Positions 32,862-44,007 of a stretch of 64,000 nt of DNA are shown here, one piece after another; position 1 is the first letter of the stretch, and every line of letters starts with the position of its first letter. Made by a program: the position numbers and the translations under genes. The DNA is from Ctena decussata (taxonomy: Eukaryota > Mollusca > Bivalvia > Lucinida > Lucinidae): assembly GCA_963989385.1 (NCBI GenBank), contig OZ022506.1:4195415-4259414 (forward strand), given 5' to 3'. The notes beneath the pieces were generated by a model. It made no database searches. It was not told where the DNA came from and was given only the letters and a program-made list of their open reading frames with translations.

Positions 32862-35800
32862 CTGTGAATTAAAAGAAAACATTAAATTTAATTGCTAATT
32901 TACATCTTCTCTAAGGATCAATACAGACATGCATGTACATGCACAGTCAACAAGAGCTGTCGCCTGACAGCATAGCTCGCCTGAATAGGTGCTTGCCCAT
33001 CACACAGTCGCTATGGTGGTGTGGACTGCTATGTATAAAACTTCAGGCAAGCATGTCCATAATGACAACACATTTATAAACAAAAGCTATCTCAGAAATG
33101 TCTTAAAATAAAAATAAAAAAATCCACACGAAATTTTAAAGTCCATGAGCTTAAGGTCAAAGAACTAAGGGCTAGGGGGGAGGAGGGCAGGGCTAGGATG
33201 TATCAAAGCCTTTAACCGTTATCTAACATCAGTCCAAGTATTAGTATCAACTGAGTCCATTGTGGCACTGTGAAATTATGTCTTCATTAATATAAAACTA
33301 ATCAAAATCTTTAAGACAAAACTCAAAGTCCATGACCTTGACATCAAGGTCATCCAGTCGGGTAAGTATATAGTGTTTTGTAAAAACCCAAAAAAGTGTC
33401 TAACATCAGTTCAAGTGTAAACTAAATCTCTGCCAAGCATTATGAATCAGTACGCAATTAGAAAACTTTAATAAAGACCAAATTTCCTAAGTCCCTGACC
33501 TTGACATCAAGGTCACCGAGCAGGGCTGGGGTAGTACTCTGTAAAACTTTGGACTAATATCTAACTACAGTGCAAATATAAAAAGAATTCATCTATGGTT
33601 TCAGGAGATATGTGTCATTAAAAAACTTTAACCAAAACATCCAATCAATAAAAAGACAATTTTCTAAGTCCATGACCTTGACATCAAGGTCACTGAGGGG
33701 GGTGGGGGTAGTACCTTGGAAAACTTTAGACCAATATCTAACTACAGTGCAAGTATCAAAGGAATCCATCCATGGGTTAAGGAGATACTGGGCTTTAGAA
33801 AACTTTAACCAAAACATCCAGTCCCAAAAAACTCCCAATTTTCTAAGTCTATGACCTTGCCATCAAGGTCAAGGAGTGGGGTGGGGGTGGTACCATGTTA
33901 AACTTTGGACCAATATCTAACTACAGTGCAAGTATCAAAAGAATCCATCCATGGGTTAGGGAGATATAGGTCTTTAAAAAACTTTAACCAAAACATCCAA
34001 TCCGGACGCGGACGCCGACGCCGACGCCGTGGTGACAACAATAGCTCTTCCTGAACTTTCGTTCAGGCGAGCTAAAAACAAGAAAACTGCATCAAAGCTA
34101 TGTGGACAGTTCTTCTATTACTGTACATTTACCGTTTTTGGTATTTCAAATCTGTATACAGTACTGAAATCTGGACAAATTATAAACAGTAAACCAATAT
34201 AGCTTAGCTGAATGTTTCAACAGTGTGACGTGCTACATATCGGTCAATAATTAGTGCAGAGGTAACATTAGCATCAGATATACATGCCTTTTCATATCAA
34301 TAAAATGTCAACATCTCTAATATTCCAAGCATCAACGTTTACTAGGCTGTCATATTTGCTTTTATATTGTCCAATTCAGTAGGCTGGCAATTCAGTTTGA
34401 CTGACAGCATCACATATTTTTACTGACTTGAAAACTCCAAATTGCTCTTCTTACCTCAAAAGCAATCCTTTTTTATCAAATTCTTGTTCGAAAATTGTGA
34501 TGTTAAGAGGCTTTGAAAAAAACTCAATTCCAATAATAGAACATCTGACCAAAGAACCATGGTATGATAATTCAGCAATAAGCTTTAATTTTTTCAAATG
34601 AACCTGTCTTAAAGACAGGAGTGGTACTATATAAGGAGGATATACTTCTACAGTGTCATTCTTGGACGGACACACGGCGCCAAGTGTGTGCAACTATGGT
34701 TACGTACCGTTGAGCCACTTGGGTAACGTCGATAAGAGAACTGAACTGAACTGTGTCATTCTCTCTCATGATTACATAGTGTCAACACCTTCAGCCAGCC
34801 ATTAAAATTATTATAACTGGTAATTGGTTGAATAAATTTTCACACCTTTACCTGTACTGGTAACTTATGCTATTGCTGGGAACCAGACCCCCCGACAGAG
34901 CAGTCATGTCTTTAACTCAATACAGCTGCCTTGCCAAGACCTTTTACTTGGAAACATGAAAAATAATTGCTGAATGACCATGGACTTCAACCTTTTTTTC
35001 TACTGATCTAACTATATGACCCTTGAAAAAGTGCCAAAAAGACAGAAAACAAAGTTTACTTCTGCAAAATATGAAAATATTGTCCAAGCTTAAGTCAACT
35101 CTCAATATCTTGAAGTTGAAACTCATCCAAACTACTTTCATCTCAAAGTAAATTTTCTGATCCACAAAATTCACTTTGAGAGTTCAGAAGTTTGAGATAA
35201 CAAAAGTTGAAATGTATAAAACAAAAATAGGGAATGCATCCAAACAATATACTTTGATATAAGAGATACTTTGAGATATCAGTGTTCGAGATGTCAAGAA
35301 TTAACTACATCCTATTGAGAATTCAAATACAAGAGGGCAACAAACTGGCATACTTTTAAGCACTGAAAATGGGCGGATTTATGACAGATTCAGATGTCTG
35401 GAGTATTGATTTCAGCAGTACAAAGGAGATTTCAGAAGTCCACTGCACGTCTTTGAAGTTCAATTTGGACGTACGGAGGCAATTTGTGGATGTTATTTAC
35501 GCTGTATGTCCGCATAACAGAAGCCCTGGGCAAACAGTGTAATCCCAAATGAGGCGGCTCATTATGAGCCACCTCATCTGGATCTATGCTGTTTGCAGAT
35601 TTAATTGTTTTCATTTCAGGAGCTTTAAAGGCTAACAAACAAGAAATCTTACATTGACAATGGTTCTTCCCAGCCAATACAACCAAGTCCATACAACATA
35701 GGCAAGTCTCTGAAAAAAAGACAAGAAATATATGAGATTTGAGATGCATAGAAAATTTTTTTATTATATTAAACATTTGCAGATGACATTTTTAGTAACA

Positions 35801-38800
35801 ACTGGAAAATAAAAAGGACACTTTCTTTCAGGAAACATTTCTTCTTTGTGGGGGGTTGGGGGGGGGGAGGTTGATGATTGCACAATAAATGTTTAAGCTG
35901 GGAGAAAACTTTCAATATGTCAAATGGCATGTAAAATTTTACATATATGCATTTGCTGACTTCAACTCTGACTATTCTGAGGTATTCTCTATCAGTCATG
36001 TGCTGGCAAAACAATAACTAATCCTGATCAGACCTTTTCAATCTGTTTTTGTCTTATCAGATAAGTCATATAAAACTCTTACACCCTGATCAGAATACAA
36101 TGTACTTGAGAAAAATCTGAGTTCTCCATCTGAATTCCTTCTCCAATGGGCAGCTCAGAGCTCTAGATAAGAGGGAGTATCTGGTGATAATTAGAGATAA
36201 TTTTTCTTATTTCTCATTTAAACCATATGTTGTGACCCCTCATCTGAACCGTCTCGTTGAGACGCTTCAGATGAGGGGTCACAATATATGCTTTTATGGA
36301 GAATTAACGACAATTATCCTTAATTATCACCAAATGCTCCCTCTTATCTAGATCTCTGGGGCTTCTCCTAGAGGAAAGACTTTGCTTTCTGAAAGAAAAT
36401 TCTTATCTTATGGAGCAGCCCCTACGAGACAGGAGACAAATACTCCCAACCAGAGTGATCTCCCTTGGTGCTGTATCTGTACACCTAAATATAAATGTCA
36501 GGGGCGTAGCTAGAGGCATTTTCATAATACGCACAATCATATTTTACACCTAAATATAAATGTCAGGGGCGTAAGCTAGAGGCAATTTCATAATACGCAC
36601 AATCATATTTTACACCTAAATATAAATGTAAGGGGCGTAGCTAGAGGCAATTTCATAATACGCACAATCATATTTTAAACTCTACTCCTTGAACGGACAG
36701 GTAGTATTTCAGCCAATTTGGCAGTTGGTATGGAAATCTTGTCTAATTTATAAAGTTTCAGCATGCAAATATGCAGGTGCGTTTTGAAATTTTGTCAATT
36801 GTGACAAAATTTCTTTACGCACTTGTGTATTTGCCGTATAGGTAGCTACGCCCTTGAATGTGGTCCATTATTTATGAAAGTCGGAGCTCTAGTAGCTGAG
36901 TAGGCTGAGTGCTGGCCTCCTGATCTAGCAATCGAGGCCTGCTGGGGGCATAACTCTGTCCAACTATAAAGGGACTTTCATTACACACAGCCTTTCATTA
37001 TCACACTCCCATCCTGATAGAACTAAAATGCTGTTGAAAAGGACATAAAATTGCAAGTCATCCATCTATCCTAAATGTGAATACGGTTGGTTACTTACGA
37101 AAGTATTGAGGCCATAGAAGGACCACTCAAATGTGGAGAAGCAGAACTCTATAAAGATGTAGGCGATGAAGATGATGATGTAGAGTCTGAGCCACCACAT
37201 GTACATCACAAAGTGCTAAAACAAACAAGGTTTTAGTCAGTATACATACAATTAGTAGTGAAATAATTTCTGTATGAGCGGCGACAAGACAAAACCAACA
37301 AAGTGGCGTGTGCATCCAGCGAAGACTCAGATCCGACTGGGCATTTGCCCAGTCTGATCAGAGTTTTTGCTGTCCACATGGAGCTTGCTTAGATTCTTAG
37401 CAACCCTTTAAGGGCATACCAAAGACTCTGATCAGACTGGGTGGATGCCCAGGCTGATCTGAGTTTTTGCATGGCACACATGCCACTTTGTTGGTTTTGT
37501 AATGTCACAGCTCATATTCTCTCTCTGTTATTTATGCTGATAAACATATATCCGACTGACTTTAAACTCCAGTTTATTGAATGTAAACTTCTGTTCACAT
37601 CAACAGTGCCACTCCGTTCACATGAACCACACTAGAGATAATAACATACTGAAGCATGAAGCAGACAGAACACATCTTTGCAATGCAGAACCAGTGAAGA
37701 TCGAGCCATTACTGATAAAAGTTGCTACTGCTACTTCCATGGATAATAATAAGCAGTAAAATGGGGACTGAACCCCAGATCATCACTCACTTTGAGATTT
37801 CCACTCTTAAAAACAAGTTTTGTGGGGTGGACCCTTTTTACAACTATCATTTCAGACATACAAAAACCATGAACAATATTCCAGTATTAGGATCATGAGA
37901 CCTACTTACCCTGTGCTTGACTTGAATTACCATGAAAATGCTGAAGAAAAAGATCACCATGTGATCAAATGTGCAAACCACATCACTTGCCAGGAATGCT
38001 GAAATGCAATGAGCAAGAGGTTGAGTGAGCTCCTTACTGAAAAGAAATAGCCTGTTCTGAAAAATTCTGACCAACACTCAATCTACTTTACAATTTTGTC
38101 AGGGTTCATAGACAGGAGCCCCAGTAGCTCTGTAGGTTAAGTGCTGATCTAGCAGTCTGGGGTTCGAGCCCTGCTGAAGGCGGGAATCTTTTCAATCGTA
38201 AACGGGGTTCCATTGCACACAGCCTTTCATTATAACCTTCCATCATCCTGATATGACTGAAATACTGTTAAAAAGGACGTAAAATTGCAAGTCATCCATC
38301 CAGGGTTCAAAGATTGTACAAGCATATCAACTAGAAGAATCTGACAGATAAATTGATATCTTTATCTACAATAATTATTTTTTTGACGTCCTGTTTCCTT
38401 CCCTGAGCAAGGTAATCCATTCAAAAACGGGTAAATTCTTGAAAGAATTTGCTCAAGGAGCAAATTCTTTCCATTAAGAGTTTATAACCATTGAGAAGTG
38501 CAGCAAAAGTGAAAATGACAACTGTTGCTTCTCTGAAAGTGTACTCATTCACCTAATGTATTTGCTGTAGCACAATAACAACTGAGCCATGTCATGTGAC
38601 TTTCAACAATAGGGCAATTTTGTCATGTGATATTCAGATCATCCTTCTCATTAACACAGGTTAGTCAGAGACCTCACTCTTGGCTCTATGGCCTCACTGA
38701 TGGCTGATGTGACAAGTGCAGTCTGATCAGAGCCTTTGCTTGTCACCTATGCCACGTTGTTGGAAATCACATGATGTGGCTCAATATATACTTACATGTA

Positions 38801-41759
38801 TGCACTTTCATGTGCATGAGTTCTTTCATATTTTAAATGATCATAGTTCACATTTTTCATGGTAAGTGAATGACCATCAGCTCACATTTTTATGTACAGT
38901 ATGATGAGTTTTCTTGTACTTTTTAGTTCCATTTATTGACATCCTGCAACTGGACTTACAACATTCCATTTTTCAGAGCTTTTTAGCACATACATTCCCT
39001 GAAAAGCTATGGACATCCATAATTTGGTTTCATGTATTATATGCTGATATGTCAGAGTTCAAGAAAGTCTGTGAGAGTTTACAGGACCGAATCAGATAAA
39101 ACGATTAAAATGTATTTGAAAATTCAAAACATTTTTACCAGACCGAATGAATTTTTACCAGACATGTCAGGCGGAGTTTCATGAAGACTGTTATGTACTT
39201 TCACTGTTACTGCTTGAATTCTCACAAATGCTCCAAGCCCATTTTCACTTGATGTGGCTCAAATATAAATTAATTGTGTCACATGGTAAGAGAATATATT
39301 GCATGTGCAAAGAGGCAAGACTCAGACCAGCACAGTTTGGTCAGTCTTCCTGTTTTGCATCTACAATCTATGGACCCTGAGAAGTCCATAGAAAAATAAA
39401 GACTTGAGAGTGAAGATTTTGCTCTGTTTACACAAGAGTGCAGACTATTTTAGATTTCCAGTATGCACATGGCTTGAAGTCCCTTTTCATGTGACGTCAA
39501 TCAAACAATTTAGAAATAATTGGGGATAATCTCTCTTTGAAACTTATGTTGTGGCCTCTCAATAATGGGGAGCCACAACCTAGGGAAAAACTGGAAAATA
39601 TATCCTAGAATTAAATCCCTCCTCTGTCCCACCCGCAGAGCTCAAGATAAGAAGGGGTAACAGAGATAATTCAAAGATAATTTTTCTTATTTCTCAAGGA
39701 AAACATATGGTGTGACCCCTCATTAGAACTGTCTCAGCGAGACGGTTCAAATGAGGGAGTCACAATGTATGTTTTTATGGTTGGTTGGTTGGTTGATTTG
39801 ATGCTTAACGTCCACGGTAAACAACTAAGGTCATGTCGGGACGGTCAGTTAACCTAACCACACTATTCCTGGGCAGGCTTAGACCTCCTAAGCGGTTAAC
39901 CAGTACTAAGTGCACATACTTTCGCCAGTAACTGACAACTGCCCTTCTTGAATCAGCGGAAGGAGAAACGAAAGTATGTGGCCAGACCGGGATTCGAACC
40001 CAGGACCTCTGACTTACGAGTCAGGTGCCCTACCGATTGCGCTACCCGGCCCGGCTGTTTTTATGGAGACATAAGGAAAATTATCCCTGCTACCCCTTCT
40101 TATCTGGAGCTCTGCCACCCCACCATCCCCTTTCTGGAACTGTGATATATTACCTCTCCAGTAATGTGATCTCCACTGTGTATGAAAGCCTTGACTGATC
40201 TCAAAGTCTGTACCAATTGCCAGCAGGTCAATCAGTCGCATCACAAATGCGAAAAATGATGTAACCTATGAAAAAGACAAATAAGTATTGTATTCTAATA
40301 ATTTGAACAAAATATTGTGGCATAAATGCCCAGGCACTGTTAAATCTAGAAGAGACAGAAAGGATCGGAGTCAATAAAATTTTTCTCAGTGTAAATTCAA
40401 GAACTTGACATCTATCAGAATGTGTTCTTTGAGCTTTGTAGGGGCCCTTCTTCATTCTTAATTGGCTGATAAAATAAAAAAGTAATTAGTTAATAAGAAG
40501 CATAGGACTGCTGCACAACTGATAGAAAACTTGATCTTCTGATGCATCTGAAATGTGATTTCAATATTTTTTGTTCAATGGGATGTAGCATATTATAAGA
40601 TGTTTTGACAATTTTTATTTTGTCATATTTTGTCATATTTTGAAGCTGTTACTTTTCTATGAAATGACATTTCGATTCTCTTTGGATGATATGTCAGCAC
40701 CACCTGCCCCTGCTCTCTTGCTGCCAATCATTTCTGAGTTTTTCTGGTTTTTAACTTCCTCACTCAAGCACTCTCAATGCAATCAGATCTGGGATTTTGA
40801 AACTATAACCATATAGTCTATATCAGTATAATTCCAACTCTATTTTATTGCTAATTTAGCGCAATTTGATTGGTCAAGAGCATACAGAAAATGGCATTTT
40901 TACTTCGATAAATCCCTTGAACCGGAAATCAGAAACTACTTGGACTATTTTCTTTGAGGCAGTTTCTAAAATACTTGGTATAGCTGACATTTTAAGATAT
41001 AAATGACCGAGTTGGAATTATAAGAAATGAATTTTATTTTTGTGGATTTTATGAATGTGTAAACGCCGGCGAATCACCCACAAACTTAACATAAAGCCCT
41101 TGCTTTATTTAGTTTGTGAGTGATTCGGCGTTTACACATCAATAAAATCCACAAAAATAAAATTCATTCCTATAGTAAACCATTCCACCAGCAAAGATCG
41201 ACAATATTGATTAAAATTTCTGGCAGCGTGGCCGGTTTGGTAACCTGTTGCTTCAGCCTTAAATGCCAGTGCCAACTGTTTATTGAAGTATTCGGTATGT
41301 TAGCTGTAATCTCTAGGCAAACTGTGAACTACCAAGGGTGATGGTCTGGGTGGCAGTAACATGTCACTTCAGCATAAATGCCAGTGTCAACTGTAATTGA
41401 AGTATTTGGTATGTTAGCTGCAATCTAGGCAAACTGTAAACCACCAAGGGTGATGGTCTGGGTGACATTAGGATACATACCTCCTGGTCCATCCTGGATA
41501 TTCAACTAGATGTGATGGATTTCCTGGATATTCAACTTCAAAAAATCAAGTTGAATATCCAGGAAATGTCAGATTGTAACAATCAATGTATAACAATAAA
41601 TGTTATTATACATGTTCTGTACTGAGTACAATATACGAGAAATATATATCATCATGATCAAATTAAAATTATCCAGTCAATACTTACCGCAACAAACATA
41701 AAGCATACTAATGAGGCTGTCCTGAGGTTCCAGCACAGGAACCTGTGCATGTACGCCAT
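32751..41759 (-). CDS. Four-pass membrane protein, 185 residues, six exons
   Basis: Complete gene: exons 41759-41688, 40265-40154, 37998-37910, 37215-37099, 35709-35653 and 32861-32751. All junctions are GT-AG and one frame runs from ATG to TGA. It starts MAYMHRFLCWNLRTASLVCF. Hydrophobic stretches are about residues 14-36 (exons 1-2), 66-88 (exon 3, MVIFFFSIFMVI), 97-121 (exon 4, YIIIFIAYIFIEF) and 137-159 (exons 5-6), so four membrane passes are predicted. The 62-92 region and the basic/acidic tail (ARRQEINEETDRELRFAG, ending GLGYY) are polar at their edges. Exons 3, 4 and 5 are each close to one helix. I do not recognise the family; tetraspanning families such as LAPTM/DUF4728 are possible relatives because of the LRTASL start, but this is a guess. 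Introns hold SINEs, MITEs and a HINE-like element. Confidence 0.85.
32950..34076 (-). mobile_element. HINE-like element in the last intron of the membrane-protein gene
   Basis: Left head AACAAGAGCTGTCGCCTGAC with a CTGTCGCCTGACAG hairpin, then TAGCTCGCCTGAA; the right end GTTCAGGCGAGCTAAAAA mirrors it. The core has ~180-bp tandem units (CATGACCTTGACATCAAGGT, CCAATATCTAACTACAGTGC) and a GGACGCCGACGCC tract. Same organisation as 12985-14544 and 59524-60903 with different body sequence. Confidence 0.7.
34080..35430. other. Intronic sequence without recognised features
   Basis: AT-rich intron of the membrane-protein gene. No repeat boundary or exon is supported. Confidence 0.3.
35525..35592. repeat. 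Fold-back with GAGGCGGCTCATTATGAGCC centre
   Basis: GCAAACAGTGTAATCCCAAA pairs with GGATCTATGCTGTTTGC, and the inner ATGAGGCGGCTCAT / ATGAGCCACCTCAT. The same inner module sits inside the MITEs at 11288 and 21533. Confidence 0.7.
35653..35709 (-). CDS. Membrane protein exon 5
   Basis: Acceptor CTTTTTTTCAG, donor GTCAAT|GTAAGATT. 19 codons, aromatic-rich RLAYVVWTWLYWLGRTIVN. Confidence 0.82.
36157..36360. repeat. Fold-back MITE with GATAAGAGGGAG ends, copy 2
   Basis: CAGAGCTCTAGATAAGAGGG at the left and CCTCTTATCTAGATCTCTGG at the right, with the central hairpin GTGACCCCTCATCTGAACCG / GCTTCAGATGAGGGGTCAC. Confidence 0.8.
36482..36860. mobile_element. GGGCGTAGCTA-ended element with 5' end triplicated
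   Basis: Ends AGGGGCGTAGCTAGAGGC and GTAGCTACGCCC are inverted, and an internal GAAATTTTGTCAATTGTGAC hairpin is shared with 50925-51138. The first ~65 bp plus the flanking ACACCTAAATATAAAT occur three times in tandem (36482, 36547 and 36612 approximately). Confidence 0.7.
36883..37071 (+). mobile_element. tRNA-headed SINE, family 1, copy 2
   Basis: GGAGCTCTAGTAGCTGAGTA head, CATTACACACAGCCTTTCAT, AAAAGGACATAAAATTGCAA and CATCCATCTATCC tail. Confidence 0.75.
37099..37215 (-). CDS. Membrane protein exon 4
   Basis: Acceptor TTGTTTTAG, donor CTTTC|GTAAGTAA. 39 codons: HFVMYMWWLRLYIIIFIAYI then FIEFCFSTFEWSFYGLNTF. Confidence 0.85.
37274..37513. repeat. 235-bp fold-back MITE, copy 5
   Basis: TGAGCGGCGACAAGACAAAA at the left and TTGGTTTTGTAATGTCACAG at the right. 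Strong CAGTCTGATCAGA cores. Confidence 0.8.
37910..37998 (-). CDS. Membrane protein exon 3
   Basis: Acceptor GCATTTCAG, donor CACAGG|GTAAGTAGG. Encodes AFLASDVVCTFDHMVIFFFS and IFMVIQVKHR. Confidence 0.85.
38113..38301 (+). mobile_element. tRNA-headed SINE, family 1, copy 3, with target-site duplication
   Basis: GGAGCCCCAGTAGCTCTGTA head, TCTGGGGTTCGAGCCC B box and CATCCATC tail. AGGGTTCATAGA at 38101-38112 and AGGGTTCAAAGA at 38302-38313 form a 12-bp duplication with one mismatch. Confidence 0.85.
38400..38560. repeat. GAATTTGCTCC hairpin-family block
   Basis: AAAGAATTTGCTCAAGGAGC and AAATTCTTTCCATTAAGAG, with GACAACTGTTGCTTCTCTGA. Confidence 0.55.
38595..38790. repeat. Decayed 235-bp fold-back copy
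   Basis: GTGCAGTCTGATCAGAGCCT and CCACGTTGTTGG, then GATGTGGCTCA. Left arm degraded. Confidence 0.4.
39638..40120. repeat. Fold-back MITE with GATAAGAAGGGG ends, copy 3, hosting a SINE
   Basis: AGAGCTCAAGATAAGAAGGG at the left and CCCCTTCTTATCTGGAGCTC at the right, with hairpin GTGACCCCTCATTAGAACTG / GGTTCAAATGAGGGAGTCAC. The right arm is displaced by the SINE at 39781-40055. Confidence 0.8.
39781..40055 (-). mobile_element. Intact tRNA-headed SINE, family 3, nested in a MITE
   Basis: On the minus strand it begins with GGCCGGGTAGCGCAATCGG (A box) and CTGGGTTCGAATCCCGG (B box), and ends in a (CCAA)n tail. An 11-bp duplication TGTTTTTATGG flanks it (39770-39780 and 40056-40066). The tRNA-like head keeps a 7-bp acceptor stem but has a six-base anticodon loop, so it is a SINE head rather than a working tRNA. 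Confidence 0.88.
40154..40265 (-). CDS. Membrane protein exon 2
   Basis: Acceptor TTTTTCATAG, donor GAGAG|GTAATA. Encodes VTSFFAFVMRLIDLLAIGTD and a polar HTQWRSHYWR loop; ends in phase 1. Confidence 0.82.
40827..41022. mobile_element. TIR MITE with TATAATTCCAACTC ends
   Basis: TATAATTCCAACTC at 40827-40840 and GAGTTGGAATTATA at 41009-41022. TA at the edges suggests a TA duplication. Confidence 0.7.
41021..41175. repeat. Long palindrome with AAACGCCG..AATCAC arms
   Basis: GAATTTTATTTTTGTGGATT and TGTGTAAACGCCGGCGAATC at the left, GATTCGGCGTTTACACATCA and AATCCACAAAAATAAAATTC at the right. It directly abuts the preceding MITE. Confidence 0.75.
41232..41467. repeat. Two-copy tandem repeat, ~118 bp
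   Basis: ATGCCAGTGCCAACTG / ATGCCAGTGTCAACTG, GGTATGTTAGCTG and ACCAAGGGTGATGGTCTGGG occur twice in order. Confidence 0.7.
41520..41566. repeat. Perfect short palindrome
   Basis: TTTCCTGGATATTCAACTT and AAGTTGAATATCCAGGAAA (one base offset in the loop). Confidence 0.75.
41688..41759 (-). CDS. Membrane protein exon 1 (start)
   Basis: ATG at 41759-41757 in GAAAAATGG; 24 codons; donor GCG|GTAAGTA; phase 0. Start chosen as the only ATG in frame with the hydrophobic continuation. Confidence 0.8.
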
Positions 41760-41879
41760 TTTTCTTGTTTTCAACTGTTCACCTGTGGGATCTATCTTTT
41801 ATTCTAAAAATCTCAGGTGTGTAAAAATTGTTATTTTGCCCTTCGTAAGTAATCTGAAATTATACACAAAATAATTTAT

Positions 41880-42860
41880 ATTTTTGAGAGTCACAGTAGC
41901 TGTTTTTGTTTATAGCTTTACTTTGGCGACCTGGTTTTGTAATTAATTTTATTTATTTACAGTCATTAGTTATAATTTACAATGACGACTCCTTTTCAAA
42001 GTGTGTCATTCTACAGGTATTTTGCTGGTTCCTTCACTTGTACAGTTATACGTAGGGCAGCCCTGGCACCTGTCTAGGATAGGTTGTGCTCGATTAAGCC
42101 TATTACTTTAACAAGTATTGGCTTTTGCCATTGACAACTTTTGTTCTCGCGCGAAATTATTTTGTGCGTGATAAAATTTATTCAGGTTATAAAATCATAC
42201 ATATGCACACAAATATTATGTTCAATACTGGAGATCACAGCACTTTTCTGAGCATTTTCACGATTAAATACATGTTGCAAATTGTAAAAGCATATTATCC
42301 AATTTAAATAGTATATAGCACATTTAAAAAAAAAAACAGTTTTGAACAAATTTGGATAATGTTAAGATGAATACCAAAATAAAATATGAAGTATGATATA
42401 ATGTTCCTACAAAATGATGCTTTATAACCCATGGATAGCCCATGAAAGCCCTAAGGCTTATTTCCAATGGGGTTCATAGTGTGATGGGAACAGTCAAGAT
42501 TTGGGCACATAGAAAATTAAGTATGTTTGAACAAACAGAAATTCAGATCATAGAATGGAAGCACATTTGAATTATCACAAGTGAATGATTATCACAGAAA
42601 ATATCACAGACTTTAGCTCAACTCTAAGAAGAGTCTCAACAGGGATTTGCCTTTTTCCTGCTGTAGCACTGCGTCTCTCCGGCTGTGCGGACAGTCGGCC
42701 ACACTCGCCAGGACAGACACAGTGCCAAAACCGGCAAGCAAAGGAAACATACAGAAGTCACCGCAGCCATCGCTTAATAAAACATTAATACATCTTCATC
42801 CTTCGACTTATTTTGAAATTGTAAAAAAAAAATTACCCAAAATTATATTTCTTATTATCT
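41880..42860. other. Upstream of the membrane-protein gene, no further gene seen
   Basis: 41760-41880 may be 5' untranslated sequence on the minus strand. 42630-42760 is locally GC-richer (CTCTCCGGCTGTGCGGACAG) but no exon could be defined. Confidence 0.3.
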
Positions 42861-42868
42861 TGTATGGT

Positions 42869-43310
42869 TTACAGTTTTTCAGGCAGACTGTTCCAATCTT
42901 TGATTGCACTATAGTAAAATGTATGATTCCTATGACCTTGACAGTTTGGAATAATTAAATTATGACCACTAAATTTTGTCTGATATTTATGAAAACCCTT
43001 AACATTTACAAAGCGTTCTTTCATATATGCCGGACATTTTTTGTTTACTATTTTATGCATAATGATTAAGTATCGATTGTTTAACTCTAGAGTTTATGTT
43101 AACTAAATCTAACTCTGATAACATTTCATTTGTAATCCTCTCTCTAGGTCCCAACTGATTTATGAATCTGATAACCTTATTTTGGGCCACTTGAAGTTTA
43201 CTTTTTAAAAATCTGTTTAAACCAGAATACCATGCAGAACAAGAGTAATTAAAATGACATAAAATCAACGCTGAAGATAGTGATACTGAGACAGTCCTTA
43301 TGTCTGTTCA
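42869..43310 (-). pseudogene. Non-LTR retrotransposon reverse transcriptase, C-terminal remnant
   Basis: Minus-strand frames read HFNYSCSAWYSGLNRFLKSK, LQVAQNKVIRFI, then after a frame change HKIVNKKCPAYM, HNLIIPNCQGHRNHTFYYSA and IKDWNSLPEKL. This is the usual tail of jockey/CR1-like polymerases after the catalytic domain. Only about 140 residues remain, there is at least one frameshift, and the catalytic YxDD region is absent. A dead 5'-truncated copy. Confidence 0.75.
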
Positions 43311-43773
43311 AAAATTTAAGCCTGAAATTTACTTTCTCAATGATATTATTTACAAAATAGTTTCACCTGATAAACTGCTATTTAAAATTTTAATTCAAAG
43401 GGAGATGATTTGTAGGATTTCTAACTATGGTTGAAGCCGTTTGGTGGGAGTTTCAGATTAAATGACAGTGTGGTTGTACTCACAGTCATAAGCGTTAGAC
43501 ATTCACGAAGTGCAGAATGCTATTTGCTATCTGCAAAACGAGTTTTGATTGGAACTGCTAAACTTAAACTAAGGCCCTTAACTCCATTATTAATGGCTGC
43601 AAAACAATTTGTTTTTGTTATTTGCAGAGCTAGACGTTTTCCAAAATGATGTTATTAATATTTTTACGCGGCCATTTACACGAGACCCAGTATTCAAAAT
43701 AAAAAAAACTGCATACTTTTAATTGCCTCTGAGTATATTCTAATTATTTTCTGTTTGGTGTGGAACGGTAAAA

Positions 43774-44007
43774 TGAGCCGCGACACGAGAAAACCAACAA
43801 ATCGGTGCACCCAGCGCAAACTCAGATCAGCCTGGGGATACGCCCAGTCTGATCAGACTCTTCGCTAAGAGCTTAAAGGGTAGATAAGGGTCTAAGCTAC
43901 CTCCATACGGACAGTGAAGACTCTGATCAGACTGGGCGGATGCCCAGGCTGATCTGAGTCTGCGCTGGCGCACAGCCGTATTGTTGGTTTTCTTGTGTCG
44001 CGGCTCA
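43774..44007. repeat. 235-bp fold-back MITE, copy 6
   Basis: TGAGCCGCGACACGAGAAAA and TTTTCTTGTGTCGCGGCTCA. Same insertion site as copy 8 (57862), so it was present before the segmental duplication. Confidence 0.88.

Noticed and set aside
39985..40053. tRNA gene (minus strand) with good A and B boxes
   Set aside because: Anticodon loop is one base short, and it is the head of a 275-bp SINE with target-site duplication.
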